Positions 35,320-47,000 of a stretch of 64,000 bases of DNA are shown here, piece after piece. Position 1 is the first letter of the stretch, and the number at the start of each line of letters is the position of its first letter. The stretch is from Priapulus caudatus (lineage: Eukaryota > Priapulida > Priapulimorpha > Priapulimorphida > Priapulidae), in assembly GCF_000485595.1 (NCBI RefSeq), contig NW_014577238.1, positions 171,380-235,379 of the forward strand, in the 5' to 3' direction. The position numbers and the translations under genes are program-made. The notes under the pieces are model-generated. The model was not told the DNA's origin. It made no database searches and saw only the letters and a list, made by a program, of their open reading frames with translations.

Positions 35320-36598
35320 AACATGTCGTTCCGCGTCCCAATAAATCCATGTCATCTTACAATTACATCAGTATAAATATAAATTATATCAATATGTTAG
35401 GTTATCGTTAGCGTTTTAGGTTAGCGCAACATTAGTTTTATGGCGACCACCCTCCGTTCTCATCCTTGGGCGTATCTTCGGGGTCTCTTTCGAAGTTGCT
35501 CCTACCTGTGTCACACACGGCCACCTCGTACCTCTGCTCTCTTTGTCGCCCTAACGCTAGGAAATCTGGTAGAGAGGAAAATTCTGTCTACAAGTTCATT
35601 AATTATTTACTTTCTCTAATGATAATCGCCTTCGTCGTAACATTATTCTCAGTGCTTGGTCCTTTAACTCTTTTAGTATTTCGGCTCATCACTTTTTCCG
35701 TCCTTCTAGATTCGAAGGTAATTCTGTCCCATTATAACCTTTTTTATTTAATTTTTGTGCCTATGGTTATTCCGACAGAACGTTCGAGTTTCATTGAAAT
35801 TTCGTGAAGATCGCGATGCAAAATGGCATCGCTGCCGATAAGCGTGCGCGCGTACACTGCTTATTGGCCCCGTGGGAAACAACCTACCGTTCCCTGCTAA
35901 TGCGCTTTACCCTGCTTACTCATATGGTTATACATTTATTTCAATATGTTATTCACTTTCTTAAAAGTTGTTTTGCAGAAACCCCGCTTCGTTCCACTTT
36001 CCAAATTACATCACCATTTACAAATACGCAGTGGCTACGGTACGGTAGCCGCCTCGGTCGTTGAACCCCTTTTGGCGTTAGGGTATAGGGTTTAGGGTAG
36101 GATTAGGTTTAGGGTTAGGTTTTACCCTAGTAAGACCTATGGCCTAGCGAGATATAAAGCGAAACAAATCGAGTACTTCTAGAGTAACCACTAGCGCCAG
36201 TATCAGCTCGGTAGTACCCACACGCCTGTCCCGCGTTTAGTGACGCTTACTGTTTGCTTCGACAAAAGCTCGTATGGTTTGTCGTTCATTGATAAATGAG
36301 ATGAATCATATATAGTCCGAATAAACTAGCTAGAAGCACATACGTTGATCTTATATGGCTAGCTATGATCCGCATATATTTCGTGTAGAAGAGTTAGCAA
36401 AATAAGTAGGTAGAACTTTATTATTTTCGCTGAAACGACACCATGGTTTCCTTATTCAGCGTTGTACGCTCCTGTGATGCGCTCTTGAAAGCCAGCATCA
36501 TTCAAACGGTAAGTCCTAAACCGTTTTGTCATATATGCGCTTTAATCATAGCTTTCGATATTTATCATTTTCATTTTTGTTCTCACCAGACCAATGTA
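35320..36598. other. Noisy sequence ending at an N gap, start duplicates the far side
   Basis: 35,325-35,660 is an indel-rich copy of about 36,640-36,940, which lies on the other side of the gap. 36,068-36,125 contains degenerate TTTAGGG/TTAGGG motifs. No gene is supported; the frames here are not conserved in the cleaner copy. Confidence 0.65.
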
Positions 36599-36623
36599 NN
36601 NNNNNNNNNNNNNNNNNNNNNNN
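36599..36623. other. Assembly gap, 25 N
   Basis: Exactly 25 N. Fixed 25-N spacers are used by some long-read gap-filling software when a gap is over-filled. Confidence 0.95.
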
Positions 36624-36634
36624 CTCTTCGGTAC

Positions 36635-36782
36635 AAGGATAGAGAAACATGGGTCCCAATAAAACAATTCATTTACAATACATCAATATAAATATAATAT
36701 TATAGCAATAGGTTAGGGTTATGTTAGGTTAGGGTTAGGCCGCACATTTTAGTTTTATTGGGACCCATGTTCTCTATCCTTG
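36635..36782. mobile_element. Small MITE with telomere-like core
   Basis: The ends are ~29-bp inverted repeats: aaggatagagaaacatgggt on the left; the right end is gggacccatgttctctatcctt. The core holds ggttagggtt motifs. A noisy copy is present near 35,325-35,470. Confidence 0.8.
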
Positions 36783-36899
36783 GGCCGTATCTTCTTGGGT
36801 CCTTTTTGGCAATTGTATTTCACAAGGACTGCATTCTCTCTTTGGAATGTCTAGGGAATCCCTGTAGATAAGGAAATTCTGTCTACAAGTTAGCATTAA

Positions 36900-37082
36900 T
36901 TATTTTACTTTCTCTCTCATAATTACTGTTTTTAAAATAGCCTCCTTCACATATTTTTTCCATTCTTTTTTATGTTGTGAACCAATAGTCATAAGTGACA
37001 TACTTATGTCATACTCCTTGAAGATTTCTAGAGCCTCATTTGCCCACTCCACCATGTAACAACAGACAGCGTCATGGAACAA
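36900..37082 (-). other. Short minus-strand frame, unrecognised
   Basis: A 60-codon frame has a protein-like composition (Trp, acidic and Lys-rich segment reading HKKEWKKYVKEAI). It could be the tail of a retroelement protein, but I do not recognise it and no neighbouring exon is evident. Confidence 0.25.
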
Positions 37083-37953
37083 GAAAGAAGCTGGAGGAAC
37101 TAACCTGATTGGCTAAAACACCTGTCATAAGCCTGCTCGTTCCGGTTCCATTCCGCTATATAGTAGTCTAGTAGCCTAAAAGCAGAACTACAGTGTATTG
37201 CATTACAATACATGTTTATGTTTAAAAACTCACTTTTAAGTATGCACCAGAATGTACAATTTCAAGATGAAAAATGCAAAAGCTCCCACACCCTCCCCTT
37301 GCTCTGTCGCTCCACTCCCTCACATTATCTCACTCTCAACTCTAACTCAATGTTGGCAGCCCTGCATGTGGCATGTTGGCAGCTCTTAGGAAGTGTAGCG
37401 ATGCATCAAACTATTGATGAATTATAATAGTGTTTGACTCGATATCAATGCATCAATGTCAAAGTAAAACTTTGGTAACTGTTGCCGATAGCTCACTGAA
37501 GTAATGATGGTTTTCGATAGTTGAAACAGTAAATCACTAGATTAGTTCATTTATGCTAAAAATATGTTTTTGCATGTACATATACCTGAAAATTATTCCC
37601 AACACTTTCGTCATTGTTGTAGATAAAAACGTTTCCCCGGCTGATTATGCCCTGTCCACTCTAGTTGGCTCACTTGTTATGTTCGAGTGTGTGAGTGGAA
37701 CGACAGGGTATCATTCTAGTATTAATGTGAACCAAAACGTATGCACATGCAAAAATTGTATAACAATATCACAATATATGAAATTTTGTAATGCATCAAT
37801 AGTATCGCAATAGTTTTTTCCATTACTGCAATATCTTCGACAATAGTATTTCAGTTATCGCGATGTACCTAATAATTACACACAGCTAATACCTAATTTT
37901 TATCAGCACAGAATCAAACGTGTTAGGCACCTGACTTGCACCAGATAGCAAAA
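37083..37953 (+). promoter_or_regulatory. Upstream region of gene B
   Basis: The sequence contains gattggct (an inverted CCAAT-type motif) at about 37,107 and ctatatag at about 37,157. It is otherwise AT-rich. Neither motif is specific, and the transcription start cannot be placed. Confidence 0.3.
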
Positions 37954-38097
37954 ATGGCATCTGTGAATGATGGAACTCCCGGACGATCTAAAAAGAAACT
38001 CCAAGATTTGTTAGTGAAGGAGCTGAGAAGTGAACTTGATGGACGTGGCCTCGATAAGGCAGGCGTGAAGAATGTCTTAGTTCAGCGTTTGCAGCAG
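37954..38097 (+). CDS. Gene B exon 1, SAP domain
   Basis: It encodes 48 residues. The pattern L-x-x-L-x-V-K-E-L-x-x-E-L-x-x-R-G-L-D-x-x-G-x-K-x-x-L-x-x-R-L is the helix-loop-helix of SAP DNA-binding domains. The donor is CAG|gtaagt in phase 0. No equivalent exon was found upstream of gene A. Confidence 0.92.
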
Positions 38098-41000
38098 GTA
38101 AGTAACAACGATCATGGTTTAGTAAATTGTCATTATTTAATTTGAAAAGTGTGTAACCTACTTATAAGAAACTGCATTGGTAGTATAGTGCGGACCTATC
38201 TTTCTAACCAAGTGGAAAGCTGATACGTGGCACTAGATAATACATACCTTCTTGTTATTATTTAATGCAATTAAGACATTGATTAACTTATACTTTTTGT
38301 TTATAGGCTTTAGAAGATGATGGGATAGATAGTGATGATTATTTTTTCGAAGTGACAGTTTCTGCTTCGCCAATTTCAAAACCTGGACCATTGAGCAGCA
38401 AAAAGTCTACAAGTATGCATATATTGAATATAATTTACATCTCTTCAGGACTGTGTTTAAATCAATGGAATGAGAGCTATGTAGTGGATCGTCTATGCCA
38501 TTTATTCTTCATGATATATTTTGTAAGAAAAGGACATATTTCAGTAGGATATGATTGGCAAAGAATGTGCAAACAACAGGTCAAATATAAAATGGCAAAT
38601 TATTGACATATTGCAATATTTCATAGTAAAATAGCTACACATTCAGAGTATATCTGCCGGTCCATTTTTAAGGAGTCATGCTGGCAAAGGAGGAAGATGA
38701 AGAGGAAGAAGCTGAAGTTGAGAACACAGAAGAACAAGAGGAAGATGAGCCTGTAAGGAAACTGAAATTAACTATTTAATTAATTAATTATTATTATTTA
38801 TTTTTAATTATGAATGACTATTTATCCAAGTTAAATCTATGGTCTTATTTGTTACCTTCTATGTGCTTCACACTGACATACCATGTTGTTCATACGTGAC
38901 ATTTCGAAACTTCAGATGGAGGCTTTAGCGATAGTTGAGGATGCTATCAATCTCACAGTCGAGGAAGAAGACAAGTTACTCAATGAAGAGGATTTAAATG
39001 AACTGGTAGGTGAAGTGTTGTTTACATGCTCTGTTTAAAGTAATATACAAAAGTTGGCTAAATAACAGAAGGAAAATTCAATAATAATAAACAAAAACAA
39101 TAAAATTACGATAACATGGAAATAACACGAAATCCAAATTATTCCAGGTTGCATATACTGTGTTTGTATGCCAAATATGATATTCAGCTAACTGAAAATT
39201 TCCATTTGTTTAATGTAGGATGCAATGAAAGAAGCATTGGAGAAACAAGGTAACCTCATTTATTTAGTTAAGCCATTGGGGGGGGGTGTTCAGGAGTTAA
39301 ACCAAGAATTATGTCTTGCATGCAAACATATACGTAACTGGCGTTCCCTCCTGGGTAAACCTGTTTCATTATCGAGGCACAGAATGTCGGCATCATGTCA
39401 TCGTGAGAGCGCTGGTTTGGTTTCATTAATTGTGGCTGAGCATTTTTCCTATTTGCTATAGTGTGTGAGCATAGAGCTGACTGTTGCTTTGTTGTTCATC
39501 ATAGTCATAGTCAGCTTGGTTGATGCAGCCATGCTCTAACATGGGAAGAAATGTGAATTGCACGTAGCGATTGTGATTTCAAAAAAAATATTTACATGCT
39601 GTAGCACATTGGTTCTTCACAACTATAACCTGTTTGTGGTTCAGCTGCAGCGCCTTGCCTGAGTTGCCCTGCGTTTGAGTTGGCGCTGACCACGTCTGTT
39701 ATGGTTGAAGGGTGTTGCTATTTGTTGTCTCTGCTAGGAGAATGTGAAATGCAGTGACTGATACGTTGACTAGTTGACTCTCTCGTGATATCAATGCTGA
39801 TACGTCACGGTCTCATCATGAAAGCAGAGGTTCGGGAAGGTTGTGAACAATATATATAGAAGAGATCAGCGGCTACATCTAAGAATGAGTCGTATCGTTG
39901 CCCCAACGTGCAAGTTACGACGCCAGCAATGTGCTGTTGTTGTACGAGTGATTAACCGACCTTACGGCAGCAGATGTGTGGATAGTGTTTTCTAGAGACC
40001 TGACTGGATAGAGTGCTTGGAAGACACATGTACTACGTTCGCGAATAATTGGTTTTCGGCAGCGATTAAGATAAGAATCAGTTTGACTTTTAATTATGAT
40101 TGGCATTAATGAACCGGCATTAATGCAGCATGTGGTTGTTGATTTCACATTTTCTTGGCATTTTGGACTGTATGTTTGATGGTAAGTGTAGTACAGAGAT
40201 GTTCCTCTGATACTCATCGTAGCGTATAAGATTGGATAAAGGCATGATGCTGTCTTTGAATGGACCAAGAACGTGGACCACAGTCAAGCTAGCAGATTCA
40301 GTGGCTAGATGAACTGATCATCTTCACCAATCAAAGCTGGAGCAAGACAGCCTGGAAATCTTATTAAACCTTTTTCATTGTATTTGATTTAGCAACCATT
40401 GCATGAATTCTGTAACAGACGTTGTGGTTTTGAAACAGGTTTTCCTCGGTGCTTGAATTGACCACATATCACATATGATATTTTCAGACAGACACACTGA
40501 TGCGCACACACCCACATGCACACATGCACATACATGCACGCACACGCACGCACAAGTGTAGCAATATTTGTGTCTTATAGTTAAGTGGTTTATTTGTTTG
40601 CTAATGTGTCTAACAATTCTGTTGTTGTAATTTGTTCGGTAATACAGCAGTGAATAGAAGACTGTTGGTTTGGAATGTCCTCACAGGAATTGATCCATTC
40701 AAGCCTACGATTATATACATACTGTTATGCTAATGTTGAATTTCTAGAGTTGCCAGCCCAAGTTTCTACAGATGCAGAAACTGAACCAGTTGAGCAACAG
40801 CAGCAGGAGCAGGAAAAGGAGGAGGAGGAGGAGGAGGAGGAGGAGGAGGAGGAGATGAAGGAGGCAGAAGAAGAACCCAAGTCTGAGAAGGAGCAGGAGG
40901 AAGAGATGGTGGAAGAGGAGGACATAACAATTACTGCCGATGGAGATGGAGAAGCAGAAGCAGCGGTCGAAGACACCCTCTCCGACAAACAGGACGACAA

Positions 41001-44000
41001 CAAACCTGAGGGCAACGAGGATGCCTCCCTGGATGTACACGTTACGGAGAGTGATGAACTCGACACCGACCTCCTCACCACTGAGGTGGAGAAGATGGAG
41101 GAGGTTGCTGAGGAGAAGCCTGCAGCCGAGCAGAAGGAGAAGGAGGAGGAGGAGGCAGATGAGCAGCCTAAGCAGGCTGAGGACTCTTCCGATGCTGGGC
41201 AGAAAGAGGAGTGTCCGTCTGACCAGCCAGCTTCTGTTGCCGAAGCTGCAGAGGAAAAGAAAGATGACGAAGGTGTAAAAGAAGCAGCAAAAAGTGAAGT
41301 GGAAGAGAAAAGAAAGAGGTTTGTCTCCATCCCTTTAATAGCGACTCATCACAAGCTTCTGTTCAATCCCCAAATTGCTTGTGTCAAGGTATACACCTGA
41401 CCAGTGGGGGGAGGGGTTGGGTTGTGAAGAGGCAAGGGAGGATTTTTCATCCAGGTTGCTTTTCCTTGCCCTTGCGCGCTACCATCTATAAATATAATTT
41501 TAAACCTGTCACATATACTTAGCTATATTACTTTCAGGCATACTCAGTGCTTGCTGCAGTGCATTGCTCCAGTTCATCTACATATATACTAGATTGTTAA
41601 CATTTTCCTCATTATTGCTAAATGAATTTAATGATCTCTCACCTGTCTAACTGCCTTGAAAACAAAGCAAGCAGCAGTTTGTTTCTATCTACTGTAGTTG
41701 GTTAGTATCAATTGGCATTCACGTGTGTGCAACCCAAGCGATGGAGAAGAAGAAAAGTGTGCTAGCCACATTACAATAGTAGGATGTAAAAATGACGATT
41801 GTTTGCCCCCACACGATAAAAGAGGTGCTCGGTAGCAGCGGTTGGGCGGCACCCTACAGGCTGGAGTCGTGGCTAGACTCCACAGATGCTGAGATGAACC
41901 ATCTATCCGTAGATGTTTCCTATTTGCTTCGACGTGTTGCTCACCGCAAACGAAAAAGAGCAGACGAAGTGAATTATAACTAATGCATCTGCGATGGTAC
42001 TGATGCTGAATCGATTGCCGTTATCAAGGCTCTAACGAGCGACCGTGCGCGTGTACTTAGCATCCACAGAACATGATTTAGAGCCATTTAGAACTGGCGT
42101 GAATTTTCACGTTGTTTATGTCCCTCGTGATTTGCATACTGATTCCGGGTATTAAATTGTGGTCATCGCCATTGAATGATTCTCATCTAATAGCTGCTTG
42201 TATGAAAAACTTTCCAGCACACCTACCAAAGACAGCAAACCGGCTGTTGCTAAGGAAACGAAGCCAGCTGCAAAAGACGAAACGGGTAAGTCGGAATAGG
42301 ATGCAAAATCTAGTGTGCGTGCGTGTTAGACGATTTAGTTTGTGGCGGTCGCTAGTGGGTAGAGTTCAGCCTAAAGGGCCTACTTAGCTTTAGCTTGTTT
42401 TTGGCAAATATATGATGACATTATTATGACGAATTAGCGAACTACAGCTTAAACCCTGGATATATGCCTAGTACAAGCCTGCATTCTTAGTAAGTAGTAG
42501 AGAGCTGTAAAAGTATTGTCGTGCACATTTTTTCCTCGACTTGAGCTATTTAAATCGGTTTTTAGCCATGAAAACCTGTTACAATGGTTATTTGTTGTGT
42601 AACAGATCACAAACACAGTGTTGCTAGCAGTAGCCTGTCATCAGGTAGAAACCTGTGGGTGAGTGGTCTGTCTTCCTCCACACGAGCTACAGACCTGAAG
42701 GCTGTCTTCAGCAAGCATGGCAAGGTATGTCCCATCTGTTACTAACCCCTTCTCACATCATTATATATATAACTAGACAGAGGGCACTCACGGAGAGTGC
42801 ATACCTCCGCGAGCGTGTAACATGTATGTGTATAACAGCTGGCTCGCTGCTGGCTGCTGCTGACTGGACGCCCTAGGGCGAGCTGCTGCTGAATCGATCA
42901 CGCCAACGCTACACACACACACGAACACACACACGAGACCGATTACATGACCTCCGTTGCGCGGAGGTAACGAACACACACACGAACACACACACGAGAC
43001 CGATTACATGACCTCCGTTGCGCGGAGGTAATGATGTGAGAAAGGGTTTACTTCATGAACTGCCACTATGTGTGTTCATGATTACGATTACGTTAGCTTC
43101 ATTTTGGCTTGTGTACCAACGGTAGCTGTCTAGTGACTTTATGACATCAAATAGCAGGGCTAAACGGTTTTCAGGAGTCAGTATTAGAAAATGAGTAACA
43201 ACCTAGATATCATAAAATGTAATATAAGGTCAAACTGTTTAACATCTTAAACATTAATACCCAAAATATGCAGCAAAACTACCCATATGAACACCTTCCA
43301 TGTAGTCACACTGGTTGTCTTTATTCTTAAATGTTACACTTTAACAATTATAAGATTGCACTCACACTGGTCAATGCTTACACCTTAATCATTCTCCAGG
43401 TGATCGGTGCTAAGGTGGTAACGAGCGCTCGCACACCTGGTGCACGTTGCTATGGTTTCGTCACAATGGCCACCCACGAAGAGGCAACCAAGTGCATACA
43501 GCATCTACACAGGACAGAGCTGCATGGTCGCATGATCAGCGTAGAGCGCGTGAGTCATCCATGCTTTAATGAGAATATGCTGAAGAGAGCTAGTGCAGGT
43601 ATATCGTGTGGTATGTAGAAAAGGTTTGGGTGTCTTATGGTAACTTTCATGGCAACGTGCTTGTGTTCAAGGAAAGAAATACCTAAACTAAAAACTGTCG
43701 GTCTAATGTCAATCTGAATTTTCAGGCGAAGAACGATCCTGCACCTCCTGGTAAGAAGGCAGTGCTTGGCAAGACGATAAGCACCATTCATGTTAAGAAG
43801 CCAGTCGACAAAAAAGACGTGGCTGTGGAAAAGAAAGGATCTGAAGTGAAGAACGTTGGTAAGTTAACCCATGTGTCTTAAGTGGTCATTCACAATTACT
43901 TACCTTATCACAAGCATATAAACTGAGCATTTTTATATGACCCTCCCCATCCCTCCAAAATTGTACAAAATTAAATGGCGATTTTTCAGATTTGCTGGGA

Positions 44001-47000
44001 ATGTTTGAATCATCATTTCTTTTTCTAAAAGCATATAATGGATGTTGATCCTCTACTTTCAAGATGTGGTTCTCACACTTGTGATAACTTTGAGAATCGT
44101 GAACGACCCCCTAAAGCTTACGACATATGCTCCAACATTTGTTCCCAACATCATTCAACATTTTTGGCATTAAATGTTGCAATTTGATGAAGCAACACCT
44201 ACCAACACTCACGATTTGTTGCTAACAAGTGTGTTACAGGTAGCTTATCATAAGTAGGGAGTACTGAATCTGATGACATGTATGCATTCTCCAGAGGTGA
44301 AGAAGGAAAACGATAACAACAAGAAAACTCCTGAGAAGAGAGATGAGAAGAAACAAGTGAAAATAGAAAAGAAAGATGTAAAGATAGAACGTGAGAATTT
44401 AAAAAAAAATACCCAAGTTGGGTTGGCGTGCAATGCCAAAATGCTGAAAATTTCCACGAATTGCTTTCTGGTACTTTCATGAACTATTTGTCATTTGATC
44501 GTATTTGTTTACCAAGCATTGAAAACTAACAAATTTGTCTATATGCGCACGCGTGCACACAAGTGCTCACACACACCCACACACAATCACGCATACACAC
44601 ACACACACAAGCACGCATACACACACACACAAGCACGCGTGCACGCACCCATGCACAGACGTCTACAAAATGTATGTATGTATAAATAGAATCTGTAGTC
44701 ATATTTCTTGCAATGTTGATGCTAATAAGGAAACCAATTATTATATAGCTGGCACAGAGGACAAAAACAAGGACAGTTCCAAGTCTGAGAATGACAAAAC
44801 ATCAGGCGAAGAGAAAGACAAAAACCCAGAGGATGTCAACAAGAGTGCAGAGGAAAAGGAAGCAGAGCGCAAGGCAAGAGAGGAACGAGATCGCCGAAAG
44901 GTACTCACTCTTAAGAAAATACAGGTAGGAATATTAGCTATGCAACATTTAACAACCCTTCAAACCGTCATCTCTTGGCTAAATAAACTGCTGCACGCAA
45001 GCAATATAAAACGGCAAAATTTCCTAATGGTTTGTGTTACAGAGAGATGCTTTAGTTGCGGAGTTCGTTCAGGTGCATTTAGTCACAGGAATATTTGGGT
45101 CCATTCGATACAGCAGTGACTTTACGAGTTTCTCCTCATCACAAACTACTTTGTCACTTGCTGTTTTGTTCTATATTAAAAGGTGAGATGACACCAAGCT
45201 AAATCCCAGAAGGTTGTGCCCTGAATTTTTGTGCATTCTTTAATGCCTATAAATATAAATCCAATAATAATATCCAATATATAATATAAATATCCAATGG
45301 TATTCTCTGCATTGGCATTTATTGTTCCATATATCTCAAGAAACCAGTTCATCGTTGAGATATGTTAGTAGTAGAAAAACAATTTCCTAGTTTGATCACA
45401 AATGCTGTTTTGCGCTCATGTTAACAGGAGCAACGGCAGCGAGAGAGAGAACGAGATCGAGAGAGAATGCAGAGGCAGAGGGAGAGATGTGCAGAATTTG
45501 AGGCAGAGAAGGAGAGAAGGAGACTCCTCGATATTGAGAGAAGGAATAGAGAGGAAGCCCGACGTCTACACGAAGAAAGAGACAGACTCAGGTAACTACG
45601 CTATCTGCGTACCAGTGACACTTGAACTTAGCAGTTGGTGAAGTTAGTGTGTGCAAACTTGTGAAGTGTGTAGCTCTCACATTGTTTACTGTGATGTTGG
45701 TTTCTGCTACAGGTTTGAGAGGGAGAGGCTAGAAAGAGAGAAAGCAGAGGCTGAGCGACTTGAGAGAGAGCGCATTCGTCTTGAGAGAGAACGTCGGGAG
45801 AGAGAGCGGCTTGAGAGGGAGAGCCAGAGAGAAGCAGACCAGCGACGCATGGATAATTTCAGGTACTGTCACACACACATCATCAAACTCCCTCGTTCTC
45901 CTCCTCTGCTTCATCTTACAATACCACGGTTAGACTCGCCCTAATCCAACTAACTAGAACCTTCCATTCATGATTCATGACATGGCAGGTATGGACAGAT
46001 TGCATTTTATTTAGCATATTAGACTTCAATGTGTTGATACCTTGATGTTTCATCCTTGATGATCATCCCATAACTCATCTCCTGCGATGATTCTATAATT
46101 ATAATGATTGACAGTACAAGTGCTCGTTATTGTTTAGTTTTTAGCTCATCTGACATAGTCAGATGCAGCTTGTAGAATCGCTTGATCGTCCGTCCGTCCG
46201 GTCGTCCGTCCGTCCGTCCGTCCGTCAACAGTTGGGCACAAATCTTAACCGCTCGACGTACGGTCACGATATTCGGCACATTGGGGGGGATCGTCAAAAC
46301 GAGTTGGGCTGTCGAAGCTGGGGGTCAAAGGTCAAAGGTCAAGAGGTGTAAAAGAAGGGGGAACATTCATCCTTAACTTAAGGTATAGGGAGGAAATGCA
46401 GAATTTGGCGCACAAATCTAACACGGCTCGACCTAGGCTCGTGATAGTTGGTGTTAGCATCACGGTAGGAAAAGCCATCACTGCTGCGAAATTGGAGGTC
46501 ACAGGTCAAAGGTCAATGGGCACAGGGCAGATTTTAGACATTTTCTGAGGACTGGTCTGACGGAGCGATTGAAAAACTTTTTTGTTTCAGCGTGACCTAG
46601 CATTTTTATGGCCATTATTTTGAAAGGACCATGGAAATCTACTTTCTGCTGACATGCGAAGAGTAAGTGTCACGATAACCTTTTGCACCCTCAAGAGGAG
46701 GTTAAACATGATTGTTGACTGTCTGTAGAAAAATTTGACTGCCCGCGGTTTGCTAGTAGAATCTATACATGCCTGGATGTAATGAGGCTACAATGTCACA
46801 TGAAATTTCAAAAAGCTAAATTTTGGTTAAAGAAGGTTGTATGCTCCTTAAATCGTATAATTTATTATGGCATTCTGTAGTGTCAGTATGTTACATGTAA
46901 CGTATGCCACTGCCAGTGGCTACTGCCAGTGCATGTGTTGTAGTACTGTGGATTTTTGCCTTAATTGGCTTACAGGTGGCAGCTCTCTATTGCGCAGCCT

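Noticed and set aside
36068-36125. Degenerate TTAGGG motifs as a chromosome end
   Set aside because: They are short, irregular and internal, beside noisy sequence; they fit MITE-borne or decayed interstitial repeats.
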